64,000 nucleotides of DNA from Bacteroides sp. 43_108. Its GTDB lineage: Bacteria; Bacteroidota; Bacteroidia; Bacteroidales; Bacteroidaceae. Every line of letters begins with the position of its first letter. Position 1 is the stretch's first letter. The DNA lies in contig MNQS01000135.1 in the NCBI GenBank assembly GCA_001915545.1, positions 5,996 to 69,995 of the forward strand. Direction: 5' to 3'. Made by a program: the position numbers and the translations under genes. Below, piece after piece: positions 8,128 through 17,911 of this stretch. The notes beneath the pieces were generated by a model that worked only from the letters and a program-made list of their open reading frames with translations, made no database searches and had not been told where the DNA came from.

Positions 8128-8208
8128 TGCATATTTCTAAATTCGTAAAATTTCACTCAAAAGTGAATATGGAAGTTTCCAAGAAACATCTGTATATTCA
8201 CGGCAAAA

Positions 8209-8457
8209 TCAGATGCTGTATTCGGCCAAAATCTGAAGAGCCTTGTCATATATTGTAGTATCGTCAATACAGCACAGTCCGCCGTTTGGACCGGCTTCAA
8301 GATGAAGACCTGTACTCAAGCCTTCATCAAAATTGGTTCCACCGAAATAGTTGCGCACCGTATCTACATCCACGTTGAGCTCCTCGGCAATCCTGTGCAT
8401 TGCGCCGTCAGGAAGTGCAGCCTTAAGCTCACGAAGTTCATTAAACGTAATAATCAT
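8209..8457 (-). CDS. Small HTH-like DNA-binding protein
   Basis: An 82-residue protein. Residues 1-40 (MIITFNELRELKAALPDGAM, then IAEELNVDVDTVRNYFGG) look like a helix-turn-helix in which a recognition helix follows IAEELNVD. The acidic C-terminal half, with GGLCCIDDTTIYDKALQIL, is unassigned. Small proteins like this are common and conserved in Bacteroidales, usually annotated only as DNA-binding. It is the last gene before the operon terminator and lies 48 bases after the PAP2 gene. Its function is unknown. Confidence 0.75.
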   Translation of the reverse strand: MIITFNELRELKAALPDGAMHRIAEELNVDVDTVRNYFGGTNFDEGLSTGLHLEAGPNGGLCCIDDTTIYDKALQILAEYSI

Positions 8458-8505
8458 AAGAAAATACCTAAAAGTTGAAGACGCTTCTGCTTCTTAACCT
8501 GCATG

Positions 8506-9201
8506 TCAACGAATGCCAAGCGTCAGTGAAAAAACTACTATACAGATGTAATTGAAGAATACGGCTGACAGGAACATGTCCATGTCTGCTTTCATATATC
8601 CGGAAGATGTGAACTGTTCGGATATAAGTTTCACCGTTCCCATACGCATCTGAACGCGTCGCATAATAAAATAAAATAACGTGCCGATGGCAAAACCGAC
8701 AATTGCACCAACAGTAACATCACCTAGATAATGAACGCCCAAGTAAAGACGTGTGAAAGTGGTAGTGGCACACCAAAAGAAAAGTACCGCTGTGACTTTA
8801 GGCGAACGGAACAACCAAGCAAGAAAAGTGGCAACACAGAAAGTATTGCAGGCATGACCGGAGAAGAATCCGAAACGACCTCCGCGGTATCCATTGACAA
8901 TATCCACCAGATACATGATCTGTGGGTCCTGCGTAGGCCTCCATCGCGCAACTCCAGGTTTCACAATGCCGGAACAAAGTCTGTCGGCAACAAATATCAT
9001 TACTCCAATGGTGATGAATATCAAGACCGAATCCTTTACAGAATTGTTTTTGAAAACCACCATAATAAGAACAAGCATCAGCAACGACCATGACAAAGTA
9101 TTTGTCACTACATACATGAGGTTGTCCCAAAAGATGGAATCACTGCCATTGACGGCCAACGTCAACCTCTGATCTAAATCTAACAACTTGCTTAAATCCA
9201 T
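8506..9201 (-). CDS. PAP2-family membrane phosphatase
   Basis: A 231-residue integral membrane protein with about five or six hydrophobic segments. The three motifs of type-2 phosphatidic acid phosphatases are present: K-x6-RP as KPGVARWRP, SGH in FFSGHACN (the usual Pro before Ser is Phe), and R-x5-H-x3-D as RLYLGVHYLGD. Family members remove phosphate from lipid phosphates such as undecaprenyl diphosphate, phosphatidate or lipid A, with the active site facing the periplasm. The substrate cannot be told from the sequence. It follows batE by 52 bases and is probably read from the bat transcript. Confidence 0.88.
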   Translation of the reverse strand: MDLSKLLDLDQRLTLAVNGSDSIFWDNLMYVVTNTLSWSLLMLVLIMVVFKNNSVKDSVLIFITIGVMIFVADRLCSGIVKPGVARWRPTQDPQIMYLVDIVNGYRGGRFGFFSGHACNTFCVATFLAWLFRSPKVTAVLFFWCATTTFTRLYLGVHYLGDVTVGAIVGFAIGTLFYFIMRRVQMRMGTVKLISEQFTSSGYMKADMDMFLSAVFFNYICIVVFSLTLGIR

Positions 9202-9253
9202 AAAAAACGTTGTGGTTCACATTAAACAATATCTGCTATTGAAGGACTTGACA

Positions 9254-10078
9254 TCAAATGATTTCAACGCTCTCTGCAGGAACCCAGCCTACTTTACCTT
9301 CTTCGAGGACTACTTCGTACCAGCCACGCATTGTCTTATCGCTGATTTCTACTTTTGTACCCTCGTGCATAAGAAAAAGATCGGTACTGCTGTCGCTTGG
9401 TGAACTCTTTGCAGTAACACTCTGGGCAATCACAACAGCCGAGCTGCACTCATCGATTGATTTCTGCTGATTGTAGGCTGAAACATTGGCTATGACTACA
9501 ACAAACAGCATTGCCAAAGATGAATAGAATCCGACCTTGCGCCATAGTATACGCGACATGAAAGCATACACCAATATACCGCAGATCATAAGTGCAAAGG
9601 CGCATATACCAATAACGGCCCATGAATCGACACTGGTCATGTTCATAACGTTGCGAGCCCATGTTACAAAAAACAGTTCTGAAGGAGGTGTAACCTTATC
9701 TACAGTCTTGCCTCTTGCCAAAGCAAGGTTTGCACGGATATCGGCATCACCCGGATCAAGCATATAGGCACGTTCGTAGTTCAACACAGCTCCTGCTATA
9801 TTGTCGAGCTTATAATAGCAGTTACCGAGATTGTAATACAATTCAGACGAAACGCCTTTCTCGGCCATAAGCGACTCATAGAGCTGAGCAGCCTTCTGGT
9901 AATCCTCTTTTTCGTAAGCCTCGTCAGCCTGTTTTTTAGTAGCGCCCTTTATGATGCTGACATTTGAAATACCTGTGCCCACAGAACCTAAATTCTGCGA
10001 TGCATCAGACTTTGCATCTGCAAAAAGTACTGCCAAACAGGCGAATAACATTATCAAATATCTTTTCATACAAATCAT
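9254..10078 (-). CDS. batE: BatE: TPR and SH3-like aerotolerance protein
   Basis: A 274-residue protein with an N-terminal signal sequence, TPR repeats (about residues 55-125, e.g. ELYYNLGNCYYKLDNIAGAV), two membrane helices (about 150-215) and a C-terminal SH3-like domain containing GTKVEISDKTMRGWYEVV. This is the layout of BatE of the Bacteroides aerotolerance operon, whose biochemical role is unresolved but linked to envelope or stress fitness. Its ATG overlaps the batD stop as ATGA, which points to translational coupling. An internal Met at residue 4 is an alternative start. Confidence 0.88.
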   Translation of the reverse strand: MICMKRYLIMLFACLAVLFADAKSDASQNLGSVGTGISNVSIIKGATKKQADEAYEKEDYQKAAQLYESLMAEKGVSSELYYNLGNCYYKLDNIAGAVLNYERAYMLDPGDADIRANLALARGKTVDKVTPPSELFFVTWARNVMNMTSVDSWAVIGICAFALMICGILVYAFMSRILWRKVGFYSSLAMLFVVVIANVSAYNQQKSIDECSSAVVIAQSVTAKSSPSDSSTDLFLMHEGTKVEISDKTMRGWYEVVLEEGKVGWVPAESVEII

Positions 10079-11916
10079 TTCTTTATATTGTTCTCCATCT
10101 TGCTGATTATAGCGACTGCGTCTTCATAAGTCTTATCCATAGTTTCTATGGCATCTCCTGGTGCATAACGTGCAAATTCGCAGTCATTCAGAACCTTTAT
10201 GAACTCTTCGGTAAGAGCTTTATCGACACCATGCTCATCGAGTCTCATGGCCACGTTGTCCTTGTTGAGATGCTCTTGTGGAATATTAAGCTTGTCGCTT
10301 ATGTATCCCCAAAGAGTTCTGAGCACTTCATCGTAGAATTCTCCCTGTTTCTTAGCACTGAGAAGCTGGGAAGCGTATTTCATACGTTTACCTGCAACCT
10401 TATTGGCCTTCTTGCCTCTCATCTTGGCGATATTTGCATTGTCACGCATCTGCTTGCGTCCGAGCACAAGAATTACGACAAAAACAATCAACAATACTAC
10501 ATAAGCCAGAACATACATCCATGTTCCGAAGAATGGAGCACCGTTCTTGCTAAGTTTGACATCTCCAGTCTTGATATATCTGATATCTTCATTGAGTGTC
10601 TTGACATCTTCCTGACCTCCGGTGAAATCAGCTATAGCCTGACTCGCATTACCCTTGCCCTTCTCAACTGTAATTGCGTAAGGTTTGGTTGAAACGGTCT
10701 TGTATACATCAGCAGATGTATCAAAATAAACAAAGTCGATTGCCGGTATAGTATATGTACCAGGACGTCTTGGAACAACAAGGTATTCAAACTGTCTTGT
10801 ACCGGTCAATCCATTGCGGGTAATTGAAAAATTATCATTTATCTTAGGATCATATACTTCAAAATCCTTAGGGAAATTCACTTTTGGTGTGCTGATAAGC
10901 TTCATGTTTCCCGTACCGCTGACATCAACCTTGAATGTCACAGCATCATTTGTCTTGAACTTATCTCCGCTTATGCTTGAAGATACGGAGAAGTGGCCGA
11001 CTGCACCTGAGAAATTATCAGGTTTTGCAGGAAGCGGCGAAACGTGTATGACAATCTTCGGTGCAACGATTTTCTTCTTCAGCTCTATCAAACCGCTTGT
11101 ACCGTTGAAGAAAGCATCTATTGGGTCGATGTTTCTATTGATTTCCTGTACGATACCTTCAAAAGTCAATGCTGGTATGACAAGATCGCCAGATTGCTGA
11201 GGGAACAAAAGATACTGCGACCATACAACAGTCTGGTAGTTGCGTCCATTATATGATTCAAGAGAATATTTCTTGTTCCTAGGAAGCGGAAGTTCCTGAA
11301 TCTGGAACCCGTTCAAACTAGGCAATTTACCGTCAAGTTGGGTCAGGTTAACCAATGTATACAACTTGTACGTAAGCAATATAGCTTCCTGCTCATGAAC
11401 TCGTGTGCGGCTGGCTTCTGCTGTTATGAACAATTCATCGCGCGAAATATCGCTTGCCGAAGGATTGCTATTGCCGGACTGTGAACGTCTTCTACTTGAA
11501 CCTGACTGCGAAGAAGACGCACCGCCTTGTCCCATAGGAAGGACTTTTATCTGAACACTGTTCGAACGTATAGTCTTGCCGTCAACAACAGCTGTGGCAC
11601 TACCTAGTTTATATGTTCCTGGCTTCGAGCCGAGAATAACAAATGTATATGTTATGGAACTATTCCTTGAAGCTCGTCCATTTATGATCTGAACACCAGA
11701 CTGTCTCATTGTTGAAGGACCGAATATCACTTCGAATCCCTTGAAATCAGGTGCTTCGAAATTGCTAACATCATCTGTATTGACCGTAAACTGTACTCGG
11801 AACTGATCGCCAGCCTCTACAGCAGACGGTGCTTCTACCGTGATGCGTGCATTGTCTGCAAATGCAGTTGCAATTCCAATGAACATATAAACTGCAATAA
11901 GCACAATCTTCTTCAT
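10075..11916 (-). CDS. batD: BatD: large exported protein with C-terminal membrane anchor
   Basis: About 613 residues: signal peptide (MKKIVLIAVYMFIGIATAFA), a long beta-rich periplasmic part with immunoglobulin-like repeats, a Ser/Gln/Arg-rich low-complexity linker near residues 130-155, one membrane helix (around residue 460-485 of the longer frame) and a basic helical cytoplasmic tail. This matches BatD (oxygen-tolerance protein) of the bat operon. An upstream in-frame ATG at 11929-11931 would add five residues; I prefer the start directly before the signal peptide. It lies between batC and batE and overlaps batE by four bases. Confidence 0.88.
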   Translation of the reverse strand: MKKIVLIAVYMFIGIATAFADNARITVEAPSAVEAGDQFRVQFTVNTDDVSNFEAPDFKGFEVIFGPSTMRQSGVQIINGRASRNSSITYTFVILGSKPGTYKLGSATAVVDGKTIRSNSVQIKVLPMGQGGASSSQSGSSRRRSQSGNSNPSASDISRDELFITAEASRTRVHEQEAILLTYKLYTLVNLTQLDGKLPSLNGFQIQELPLPRNKKYSLESYNGRNYQTVVWSQYLLFPQQSGDLVIPALTFEGIVQEINRNIDPIDAFFNGTSGLIELKKKIVAPKIVIHVSPLPAKPDNFSGAVGHFSVSSSISGDKFKTNDAVTFKVDVSGTGNMKLISTPKVNFPKDFEVYDPKINDNFSITRNGLTGTRQFEYLVVPRRPGTYTIPAIDFVYFDTSADVYKTVSTKPYAITVEKGKGNASQAIADFTGGQEDVKTLNEDIRYIKTGDVKLSKNGAPFFGTWMYVLAYVVLLIVFVVILVLGRKQMRDNANIAKMRGKKANKVAGKRMKYASQLLSAKKQGEFYDEVLRTLWGYISDKLNIPQEHLNKDNVAMRLDEHGVDKALTEEFIKVLNDCEFARYAPGDAIETMDKTYEDAVAIISKMENNIKK

Positions 11917-12022
11917 TGTCGCCGTATACATATCTAAAATTTTCTTTCTATTCTAGTTCATAATTAAAATCCGTGAAACGTCCGTTAACACAGTTCTGTC
12001 TCATCCAACGGGGCTCACATCA

Positions 12023-12757
12023 TTACCAATCCTTTTCCAACTTGCGCGTACCAGCTTGTCCCTGACGCTTCTTTCTTTCATTGATTTTCTCCTGAACATT
12101 CTTTTCATCCTGCTGTGCAGAATTCAGAAGCTGTTCAGCAGCACTTTCGGACATGTTGCTTTCAGGGTTGTTCTTTTTCTGCTCATCATTCTTCTTCTGG
12201 TCATTCTGATTCTGAGCATTATTCTGGTTCTGTTCCTGCTTATCGTCCTTACCGTTTTTGTCTTTGTTTTGGTTGTCCTTATCATTGCCGTTACCAGAAC
12301 CGGAACCTTTATTGTTTTGATTTTTCTTCATCTCATGCAAAGCCTTTGCAAGATTGTACCTTGTTTCATTGTCATAAGGATTGCATCTCAAGGAACTCTT
12401 GTAAAGCTGTACAGCCAAATCGTAGTTTTTCGAGGCATACTGCAAATTTCCCATATTATGGAAAAGCTTTGCCTTCTTGAGATTGTTTGCTCCCGACATC
12501 TTCACAGCATCATTATATCGTTCATAGGCAGTGGAGTCCTGTCCCTGCATAGCCAATGCATTGCCCAGATTATAATATGCTTCCATCGAAGGCTTCTTGT
12601 CGATGGCCTTCATATACATTGTTGCCGCCTTGCTGAATTGCCCTTGCTTGTAAAGACTATTTCCCATACGGATGCAATCGCGGTCGTTTGTCTGTGCCGA
12701 AACACATAAACCGACGAGCATATAAATATAAAACAGAATAAATCTTGCCCTATTCAT
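12023..12757 (-). CDS. batC: BatC: TPR protein with Asn/Lys/Gln-rich tail
   Basis: An exported protein of about 244 residues: signal peptide (MNRARFILFYIYMLVGLCVSA), three or so TPR units (about residues 25-135, with AYYNLGNALAMQGQDSTAYE and HNMGNLQYASKNYDLA), then a low-complexity tail rich in N, K, Q and D (about 140-200) and a charged C-terminus. TPRs suggest a scaffold for other Bat proteins. An alternative start 12 bases upstream is in frame and seven bases after batB. The low-complexity tail produces long chance open frames on the opposite strand. Confidence 0.85.
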   Translation of the reverse strand: MNRARFILFYIYMLVGLCVSAQTNDRDCIRMGNSLYKQGQFSKAATMYMKAIDKKPSMEAYYNLGNALAMQGQDSTAYERYNDAVKMSGANNLKKAKLFHNMGNLQYASKNYDLAVQLYKSSLRCNPYDNETRYNLAKALHEMKKNQNNKGSGSGNGNDKDNQNKDKNGKDDKQEQNQNNAQNQNDQKKNDEQKKNNPESNMSESAAEQLLNSAQQDEKNVQEKINERKKRQGQAGTRKLEKDW

Positions 12758-12776
12758 TGCACTAAACATTTTTCAA

Positions 12777-13793
12777 TCAACGAAACAATTTGATGCCCTT
12801 AAACAAAGGATTATGCCTTTCCATTATGCACATTTCCACAAGAAGGACAATAAACAATATTATTGCAACTGCAAAAAATTGCTCATCATACTCAGAATAT
12901 AACGTTGACGATATTTCATCTTTCTGCATCTTTTCAATCTCTTTCGACAACAGGTTCTGTGCTTGTTCTGTCTGGTCAACATGTATATACACACCGTTGC
13001 CGGCCTTTGCTATAGATTTACCTATGCTCTCATTGAGACTGGTAGTTACAACATTTCCGGATGCATCAGTCTTATAACTGCCGTTTCCCATCGGTATAGG
13101 ACCACCAGCAGATGTTCCTATAGAAAGCACAAAGATGCGCACACCGCTTTCTGAAAGTTTCTTTGCCGCTTCCAATGCACCGTCTTCATTATCCTCAGCA
13201 TCTGTAATAAGAATCAATGCATGACCGATATTCTTATTCTTAGAGAAGCCACGGCTTGCCTGCTGAATGGCTGCGCTGATATCTGTTCCCTGCAAACTTA
13301 TTGTTGATGGAGCCAACTGATCCAAAAACATTTTTGCAGAAACATAATCAGATGTAACAGGAAGCAGTGTTATGGCATTTCCTGCAAAAGCTACCAATCC
13401 TATACGATCATTGTCAAACTGATCTATAAGCTTGCTCACCAGCATTTTGGCCTTGCTGAGTCGACTAGGTTTTATATCTTCGCACAGCATCGAATTCGAC
13501 ACGTCTACGGCAATTATAGTTTCAATACCTGTACGCTTGACTTCCTCATTTCGCGTGCCGAACTGCGGACGCGCAAGTATAAAGATTATCAGTCCCAACG
13601 AGAACATCATCAAAGCAAACTTAATATTACGCCTTGAAGAAGAAACGTCAGGCATCAATCCGGCCAGAAGTGCCATATCGCCAAATTCCTTAAGACGACG
13701 CTTCATCTGGCGTCTCATAATCATGTACACCAGAATAAAAATCGGAATAAGTATCAATAGATACAGATACTGTGGATTTGCAAATCTGAACAT
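12777..13793 (-). CDS. batB: BatB: membrane-anchored von Willebrand factor A protein
   Basis: A 338-residue protein with two N-terminal membrane helices (about residues 8-25 and 57-75), a VWA domain (about 90-275) with an intact MIDAS start DVSNS in IAVDVSNSMLCED, and a C-terminal membrane helix (about 305-325). VWA domains of this kind bind a divalent metal and mediate protein-protein contact. In the bat operon BatA and BatB form a pair of such proteins in the inner membrane. It lies 11 bases after batA and 7-19 bases before batC. Confidence 0.92.
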   Translation of the reverse strand: MFRFANPQYLYLLILIPIFILVYMIMRRQMKRRLKEFGDMALLAGLMPDVSSSRRNIKFALMMFSLGLIIFILARPQFGTRNEEVKRTGIETIIAVDVSNSMLCEDIKPSRLSKAKMLVSKLIDQFDNDRIGLVAFAGNAITLLPVTSDYVSAKMFLDQLAPSTISLQGTDISAAIQQASRGFSKNKNIGHALILITDAEDNEDGALEAAKKLSESGVRIFVLSIGTSAGGPIPMGNGSYKTDASGNVVTTSLNESIGKSIAKAGNGVYIHVDQTEQAQNLLSKEIEKMQKDEISSTLYSEYDEQFFAVAIILFIVLLVEMCIMERHNPLFKGIKLFR

Positions 13794-13804
13794 AACGTAA
13801 TTTT

Positions 13805-14794
13805 TTATGGTAAGCGTTTAAGAACAACAAGTCTCATGAGCAACTCAAGCAAAAAGACTATCAATGCAGCCACGGCAAAAGGTTCATACAGTTCATTTCG
13901 CTTGCTGTACTGGGTTACATTGAATTTTGTTCTCTCCATCTTGTCGATTTCCCTATATATTTCCTCTAGCTCAGAATTCTTCTTTGCACGGAAATACTTT
14001 CCGCCAGTAAGTTCTGCAATATCGGTCATCGTTTTCTCATCAATCTCTGTAGGCATCATAACCGTACCTCCCGTAGGAAGCGGATACATGGCCATGCCGT
14101 TCTTTCCAATACCGACAGTGTATATTCTTACCTTATTCTTCTTGGCTATTTCGGCTGCCGTCATTGGAGAAATGTTACCTCTATTGTTGACACCATCTGT
14201 AAGAAGTATAAGAACTTTGGACTTGGCCTTGCTGTCACGAAGTCTGATGAGGGAGTTCATTATTCCATCACCGATAGCTGTTCCATCCTCGAGGGTACCG
14301 TTGGCGGCCATCTGACAGTCAACAGTTTCATAAAGACTCATGAGAATGCTATGGTCAATGGTCAAAGGACACTGCGTATATGCCTCACCGGCAAAAACCG
14401 TAAGACCGATATTGTCGTTCGGACGTGTCTCTATAAATCTTTTGGCAATTTCCTTCAATGCCTCCACTCTGTTAGGCTTGAAATCCTGCGCCAACATACT
14501 TGTAGAAACATCGACAGCCAACATCATGTCTATACCTTCAACATCCGTATTGCTCCATGTATTCTTGCTTTGCGGACGAGCCAAAATGATAACCACCAAA
14601 ATCAGCAGTATAATCCTTAAAATGAAAGGAACATGCATGAGATAAATCCTGAACGACTTAGGTACATATCTGTACTTCGCCGTCTCAGGCATCTTAAGTG
14701 CAGGCTGACTCTTCTTATATTTCAGCGCATACCACAAAATATATGGTATAATGACAGCCAGCAATGCAAAAAAATATGGATTCTTGAATATCAT
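13805..14794 (-). CDS. batA: BatA: membrane-anchored von Willebrand factor A protein
   Basis: A 329-residue protein with two N-terminal hydrophobic segments, a VWA domain (about residues 90-280) and a C-terminal membrane helix (VAALIVFLLELLMRLVVL). The MIDAS motif is DVSTS in LAVDVSTSMLAQD, with the conserved TDG in LILLTDGVNNRG. It is the first VWA gene of the pair, and batB follows 11 bases downstream. It belongs to the Bacteroides aerotolerance operon, and the proteins encoded nearby (MoxR, DUF58) are its usual partners. Confidence 0.92.
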   Translation of the reverse strand: MIFKNPYFFALLAVIIPYILWYALKYKKSQPALKMPETAKYRYVPKSFRIYLMHVPFILRIILLILVVIILARPQSKNTWSNTDVEGIDMMLAVDVSTSMLAQDFKPNRVEALKEIAKRFIETRPNDNIGLTVFAGEAYTQCPLTIDHSILMSLYETVDCQMAANGTLEDGTAIGDGIMNSLIRLRDSKAKSKVLILLTDGVNNRGNISPMTAAEIAKKNKVRIYTVGIGKNGMAMYPLPTGGTVMMPTEIDEKTMTDIAELTGGKYFRAKKNSELEEIYREIDKMERTKFNVTQYSKRNELYEPFAVAALIVFLLELLMRLVVLKRLP

Positions 14795-14805
14795 CTTTCC
14801 GTCAT

Positions 14806-15888
14806 TTATAGATTAAGAAATATAATGCGGTATACCATGTAGGATATGACTCCTGCCAATGCGAGAGCCGCAACACCAATACAAATCCAGAAAATAATCT
14901 TTGCCATTCTTGAGCGCTTCTCAACCACAACAATCTCCGTAGGCTGCGGCTGAGTTTCTTCTATCTTGGTCTGATTTATGTACTCTATAGCGCTTACAAG
15001 ATTCCTGTCATTCTCATTGATGAGAGTGCTGTACTTGGCAAATTTCACCAAATCGGCAGTCTGGAAAAGCTCTCTAAGTTCGCTGATTGCTTGATCGTCA
15101 TTGAACTCAGTAAGATGCTGTATTATTTCAAACGACGTCATCTCCATCGCATTGAATCCGTAACGCTCCTTAATGTAAGTACGAAGAGTGTCTGTAAGCT
15201 GGGTATAATACTCCTTTGAATCCTCTTTCTGCCAAATCTTCTCTTCCTTGATATGCTCAATCTTCTGCATAGCGGCCTTATGAGGAGCAAGATGCGGTTT
15301 GAGCTTTATTCTTCGGATAATAGGTTTGTTGTCCTTCAGACGTACTATCACATACAGCAACACGCCTGTAAGAATTACAACTATAATTGAAAGCCATACA
15401 AGAAGATCCCAATCGTCCCAACTGAAAGGAGGCGCCATTTCCGATTTCATTCCGAATATGCTGTCGGTATGAACTGTATCTATATCGAAAGTGATCACCT
15501 TGAGTGCCAAGCTCTTGGATTGATACTTACGTCCATCAACATTCACCTGTACAGGCGGAATGTAATACAATGCTGTATCAAAAGATGTAATTATGTATTT
15601 CTTCGTAAGAAGTACACGACGTTCATCGTTGAGCAGGCTGGTATCAGGATCTGTACTTCTCAAAACCTCAACACCAGGAACAATATTCTGAAGAGAATCA
15701 TATACAGGAAACTCCACTTTCTTTCCTTTGTCAGAACTTACTTCTACGACAATGCTTGTCTGCTCTCCGATGAATATTGCAGTTGAATCAATTTTAGCAT
15801 CCACCGTTACCTGAGAAACAGCATCGCTCCATCCTGCAAATACTGCCAGCAGGAAAAAAAGACTTAAAAATATGGTTCTGATATTCAT
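14806..15888 (-). CDS. BatD-like exported protein of the bat operon (BatD-related, single membrane helix)
   Basis: A 360-residue protein: signal peptide (MNIRTIFLSLFFLLAVFAGW), a periplasmic beta-rich domain (about residues 28-155), one membrane helix (about 163-185, LLVWLSIIVVILTGVLLYVIV), a helical basic cytoplasmic region, and a further C-terminal helix near 335-355. It resembles the short protein placed between the DUF58 gene and batA in Bacteroides bat operons, often annotated as hypothetical or BatD-like. It is packed between neighbours with gaps of 3 and 11 bases, so it is part of the same transcript. Confidence 0.75.
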   Translation of the reverse strand: MNIRTIFLSLFFLLAVFAGWSDAVSQVTVDAKIDSTAIFIGEQTSIVVEVSSDKGKKVEFPVYDSLQNIVPGVEVLRSTDPDTSLLNDERRVLLTKKYIITSFDTALYYIPPVQVNVDGRKYQSKSLALKVITFDIDTVHTDSIFGMKSEMAPPFSWDDWDLLVWLSIIVVILTGVLLYVIVRLKDNKPIIRRIKLKPHLAPHKAAMQKIEHIKEEKIWQKEDSKEYYTQLTDTLRTYIKERYGFNAMEMTSFEIIQHLTEFNDDQAISELRELFQTADLVKFAKYSTLINENDRNLVSAIEYINQTKIEETQPQPTEIVVVEKRSRMAKIIFWICIGVAALALAGVISYMVYRIIFLNL

Positions 15889-15891
15889 GAG

Positions 15892-16761
15892 CTAACTTCT
15901 CTTTTGAAAAAGGTTCATCAATGCCTTAACATAATCTTCGTCTGTGCGTACTGACACACTATCAATACTGCACTTGGCAAATACTCCCTTAAGATAAAGC
16001 TGGTACTTCACCCACCATTCATGATGAGCTCTTCTGACAGCCTTTGATGAAGTATCCACATAAATCTCTTCACCAGATTCTGCATCTCTCAGCTTCATTA
16101 TTCCCACATCCGGAAGTTCCGCCATACGCTGATCATATACCTGAAGTGCCACGACGTCATGCTTTCTGTTCGCGATGGTAAGCTGCTGACTGAAATCCTT
16201 ATTGTCCATGAAATCGCTCAAGACGAAAACGGTGCATCTCTTCTTGATTGCATTAGTCATATACTCAACAGCCTGACCTATATCTGTACGCTCGCTTTCG
16301 GGCTTCAGATTAAGGAGTTCACGAATTATGAACAAAATATGTTTACGTCCCTTCTTTGGAGGAATGAATTTCTCAATCCTGTCGGAAAAGAATATAACAC
16401 CAATCTTATCATTATTCTGTATAGCGGAAAAAGCAAGCGTTGCCGCAATTTCCGTCACCATCTCGCGCTTGGTTTGACGAACAGTTCCGAAATCAAGACT
16501 TCCGGACACGTCCACCATAAGCATTACCGTCAGTTCGCGTTCCTCTTCAAAAACCTTCACATATGGCTTGTTGAATCTGGCTGTGACATTCCAGTCAATG
16601 TCGCGCACATCATCCCCGTACTGGTATTCGCGAACCTCAGAAAAAGCCATACCTCGGCCCTTGAATGCAGAATGGTACTCTCCGGCAAATATATTGCTCG
16701 AGAGTCCACGGGTTTTGATTTCTATTTTACGCACCTGACTTAACAGTTCTGCAGTATCCAT
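15892..16761 (-). CDS. DUF58 domain protein of the bat operon
   Basis: A cytosolic protein of about 289 residues starting MDTAELLSQVRKIEIKTRG, the usual family N-terminus. A longer frame adds 11 untypical residues. The DUF58 signature GEYHSAFKGRGMAFSEVREY and DIDWNVTARF are near residues 28-65, followed by a VWA-like fold with MLMVDVSGSLDFG. DUF58 proteins nearly always travel with MoxR ATPases and VWA proteins and are thought to be part of a chaperone-like assembly. It lies between moxR and the BatD-like gene. Confidence 0.92.
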   Translation of the reverse strand: MDTAELLSQVRKIEIKTRGLSSNIFAGEYHSAFKGRGMAFSEVREYQYGDDVRDIDWNVTARFNKPYVKVFEEERELTVMLMVDVSGSLDFGTVRQTKREMVTEIAATLAFSAIQNNDKIGVIFFSDRIEKFIPPKKGRKHILFIIRELLNLKPESERTDIGQAVEYMTNAIKKRCTVFVLSDFMDNKDFSQQLTIANRKHDVVALQVYDQRMAELPDVGIMKLRDAESGEEIYVDTSSKAVRRAHHEWWVKYQLYLKGVFAKCSIDSVSVRTDEDYVKALMNLFQKRS

Positions 16762-16801
16762 ATATAATGTGAACTTTATTGAATGAAACAACAATTATAA
16801 T

Positions 16802-16833
16802 CTATCGGACTATAAATATAGATAGCCCGATAG
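16802..16833 (-). other. Hairpin between moxR and the DUF58 gene
   Basis: CTATCGG and CCGATAG form a stem around an inner CTAT/ATAG pair, in the only sizeable gap (about 120 bases) of the upstream half of the bat operon. No T-run follows on the minus strand, so it is more likely an RNA-processing or stability element than a terminator. Confidence 0.35.
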
Positions 16834-16883
16834 TACCAAACAGGTATGCACATCAAAATGCAAATACCAATTTAGAAGCACAA

Positions 16884-17879
16884 TTAAGGCACTTCTACCT
16901 TATTCAATATCTTGCTGACGATTTCTTCTGATGTAATGTTACCTGCTTCAGCCTCGTAAGTAAGTCCGATTCTGTGTCTGAGAACATCGTGAGCAACAGC
17001 TCTTACGTCTTCAGGTATCACATATCCACGACGCTTGATGAAAGCATAAGCTCGTGAAGCAAGTGCAAGGTTGATTGAAGCACGAGGAGAACCACCGAAA
17101 GCGATAAGTCCGTTGAGTTCCTTAAGAGAATACTTATCTGGATAACGTGTAGCAAACACAATATCAGCTATGTACTGCTCTATCTTTTCATCAAGATAAA
17201 CCTGCTTGACAACTTCGCGTGCCTTTATAATTTCATCGGTACCCATAATAGGCTTAACCTGAACTTTCTCGCCGGCAATATTCTGTCTGATAATTCTCTT
17301 TTCCTCTTCAAGTTTCGGATAATCAATGATTACCTTGAGCATGAATCGGTCCACCTGTGCTTCAGGAAGCGGATAAGTACCCTCCTGTTCAATCGGGTTC
17401 TGAGTTGCAAGTACAAGGAACGGTTTCGGCAGATCAAAAGTTGTTGTGCTGATTGTCACCTGTCTTTCCTGCATGGCTTCAAGCAATGCACTCTGCACCT
17501 TTGCCGGTGCACGGTTTATCTCATCTGCCAATACAAAGTTCGCAAAGACAGGTCCCTGCTTTGCGATAAACTTCTCGTCCTTCTGGCTATATATCATTGT
17601 ACCGATTACGTCCGCCGGCAACAAGTCTGGAGTAAACTGGACTCTGCTGAATTTTGCATCGATCAACGAAGACAAAGTCTTGATTGCCAATGTTTTCGCC
17701 AATCCCGGCACACCTTCAAGCAACACATGTCCATCAGAAAGCAAACCTATCAGCAATGACTCAACAAGATGCTTCTGACCGACAATGATCTGATCCATAC
17801 CTGTCATCAGGTTTGTAACGAAAGAACTCTGCCTTTCGATACGTTCGTTCAACTCACGAATATCTATAGCTTCTGCCAT
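16884..17879 (-). CDS. MoxR-type AAA+ ATPase
   Basis: A 331-residue AAA+ protein of the MoxR branch: Walker A region HVLLEGVPGLAKTL at about residues 51-64 (the GVPGLAKT form typical of MoxR), Walker B FVLADEINRAPAKVQSALLE at about 117-136, and sensor region LATQNPIEQEGTYPLPEAQ followed by the finger DRF. MoxR ATPases act with VWA-domain partners as metal-insertion or protein-activation chaperones. It is the first gene of the minus-strand operon that continues through DUF58 and batA-E. A TATTTTTG box lies 33 bases upstream. Confidence 0.95.
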   Translation of the reverse strand: MAEAIDIRELNERIERQSSFVTNLMTGMDQIIVGQKHLVESLLIGLLSDGHVLLEGVPGLAKTLAIKTLSSLIDAKFSRVQFTPDLLPADVIGTMIYSQKDEKFIAKQGPVFANFVLADEINRAPAKVQSALLEAMQERQVTISTTTFDLPKPFLVLATQNPIEQEGTYPLPEAQVDRFMLKVIIDYPKLEEEKRIIRQNIAGEKVQVKPIMGTDEIIKAREVVKQVYLDEKIEQYIADIVFATRYPDKYSLKELNGLIAFGGSPRASINLALASRAYAFIKRRGYVIPEDVRAVAHDVLRHRIGLTYEAEAGNITSEEIVSKILNKVEVP

Positions 17880-17911
17880 AATATGTATATTTATTTATGA
17901 TTTTCTGGGCG

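Noticed and set aside
12056..12709. 217-codon plus-strand hydrophobic frame opposite batC
   Set aside because: It is a shadow of the Asn/Lys/Gln-rich low-complexity tail and TPRs of batC, which read as Leu/Ile/Val/Phe on the opposite strand.
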